Source of the DNA: Sphingobacteriales bacterium
GTDB taxonomy: Bacteria; Bacteroidota; Bacteroidia; Chitinophagales; Chitinophagaceae
Length of the DNA stretch: 64,000 nucleotides
NCBI GenBank assembly: GCA_003963365.1
Contig: RXJG01000004.1
Span: 968,948 to 1,032,947 of the forward strand
Direction of reading: 5' to 3'
Under the pieces are notes generated by a model. The model did no database searches and had not been told where the DNA came from. It was given only the letters and a program-made list of their open reading frames with translations. The translations under genes were made by a program, and so were the position numbers. Below, piece after piece: positions 63,864 through 64,000 of the stretch. Position 1 is the stretch's first letter. The number at the start of each line of letters is the position of its first letter.

Positions 63864-64000
63864 ATGGCAAATACAGCAGACATCAGCCGCGGAATGATCA
63901 TTAAACTGGATGGCAGTTTATACTCCGTAGTGGAATTTGGTGAAAACAAAACAGCCCGTGCCGCCGCTAAAGTGTGGGCTAAATTAAAAGGGGTGGATAA
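63864..64000 (+). CDS. efp: Elongation factor P (5' part, runs off the window)
   Basis: The first 45 codons of EF-P, whose product relieves ribosome stalling at polyproline. It reads MANTADISRGMIIKLDG and SLYSVVEFGENKTARAAAK, matching domain I. The loop tip, which is lysine in most EF-P and is modified there, is here arginine 32 in NKTARAAA; aligning G10, G17, N28 and K29 with Pseudomonas aeruginosa EF-P puts R32 at the same number as the rhamnosylated arginine of that protein. The rest of the gene lies beyond base 64000. Confidence 0.93.
   Translation, partial: MANTADISRGMIIKLDGSLYSVVEFGENKTARAAAKVWAKLKGVD

Noticed and set aside
1-64000. CRISPR arrays, insertion sequences with transposase, integrase or attachment sites
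   Set aside because: No spaced direct repeats of CRISPR type and no transposase or integrase proteins are seen on either strand.

Overview
The window reads as chromosome of a Bacteroidota bacterium, most likely a member of the Chitinophagaceae (inference from gene content, not from a marker-gene search). Reasons: AT-rich DNA, few Shine-Dalgarno sites, promoter boxes of the Bacteroidota form TAnnTTTG, a TonB-dependent receptor with a carboxypeptidase-regulatory-like N-terminal domain, a propeller-type hybrid-free histidine kinase with LytTR partner, DUF1573 pairs, and fused alpha/beta E1 dehydrogenase. No phage, plasmid, transposase or CRISPR genes are seen.

Region 1 (1.9-10.8 kb) is a complete assimilatory sulfate-reduction operon, all rightward: cysH (APS-reductase type), cysD, cysN, cobA-type uroporphyrinogen methyltransferase, cysJ, cysI, a precorrin-2 dehydrogenase for siroheme, and a TauE/SafE permease. 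Region 2 (11.0-14.8 kb) is a TonB-dependent receptor and a DUF2490 outer-membrane protein. Region 3 (14.9-17.8 kb) is the most striking part: a Family 2A (SrpI-like) encapsulin shell gene overlapping a SufS-type cysteine desulfurase that carries a ~245-residue low-complexity, repeat-bearing N-terminal extension, i.e. a sulfur-storage nanocompartment with its cargo enzyme. Region 4 (17.8-21.7 kb, leftward) is a thioredoxin-fold protein, a PhyH dioxygenase, an SDR and an RBBP9-like hydrolase; divergent from it (21.9-25.8 kb) lie an AhpD-like protein, another SDR, a small secreted protein, a ChrA transporter and an aldo/keto reductase. Region 5 (25.9-27.6 kb) is a small secreted protein, an AGMO-like sterol desaturase and, 7 bases later, a tRNA-Cys.

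Regions 1-5 are tied together by six copies of a 19-bp palindrome, consensus RTCTACTAAWTTAGTRGAC, placed at or near the promoters of cysD, the TonB receptor (two copies), the encapsulin, the divergent 21.7/21.9 kb pair and the sterol desaturase-tRNA-Cys unit. I found no good copy in the remaining 38 kb. The simplest reading is one sulfur-status regulon that couples sulfate reduction, uptake, sulfur storage in an encapsulin, and several uncharacterised enzymes; the regulator itself is not in the window.

The rest (27.6-64 kb) is mostly ordinary chromosome: a Crp/Fnr regulator with a likely palindromic site, two OsmC proteins, O-succinylhomoserine sulfhydrylase, a MocR-type regulator, a group II decarboxylase, EamA/GNAT/PfpI genes, ilvE, guaC, an aminotransferase, two DUF1573 proteins, branched-chain 2-oxoacid dehydrogenase E1, an S23-like four-helix protein in a repeat-flanked cassette, PhzF, a transglutaminase-like protein, a LytS/LytTR pair, DUF4242 and DUF5009 proteins, YebC, amino-acid and dicarboxylate transporters, DedA, MFS, a heptosyltransferase, a cupin, malate dehydrogenase, a thioredoxin-like protein, and the first 137 bases of efp, whose tip residue is arginine 32 rather than lysine.
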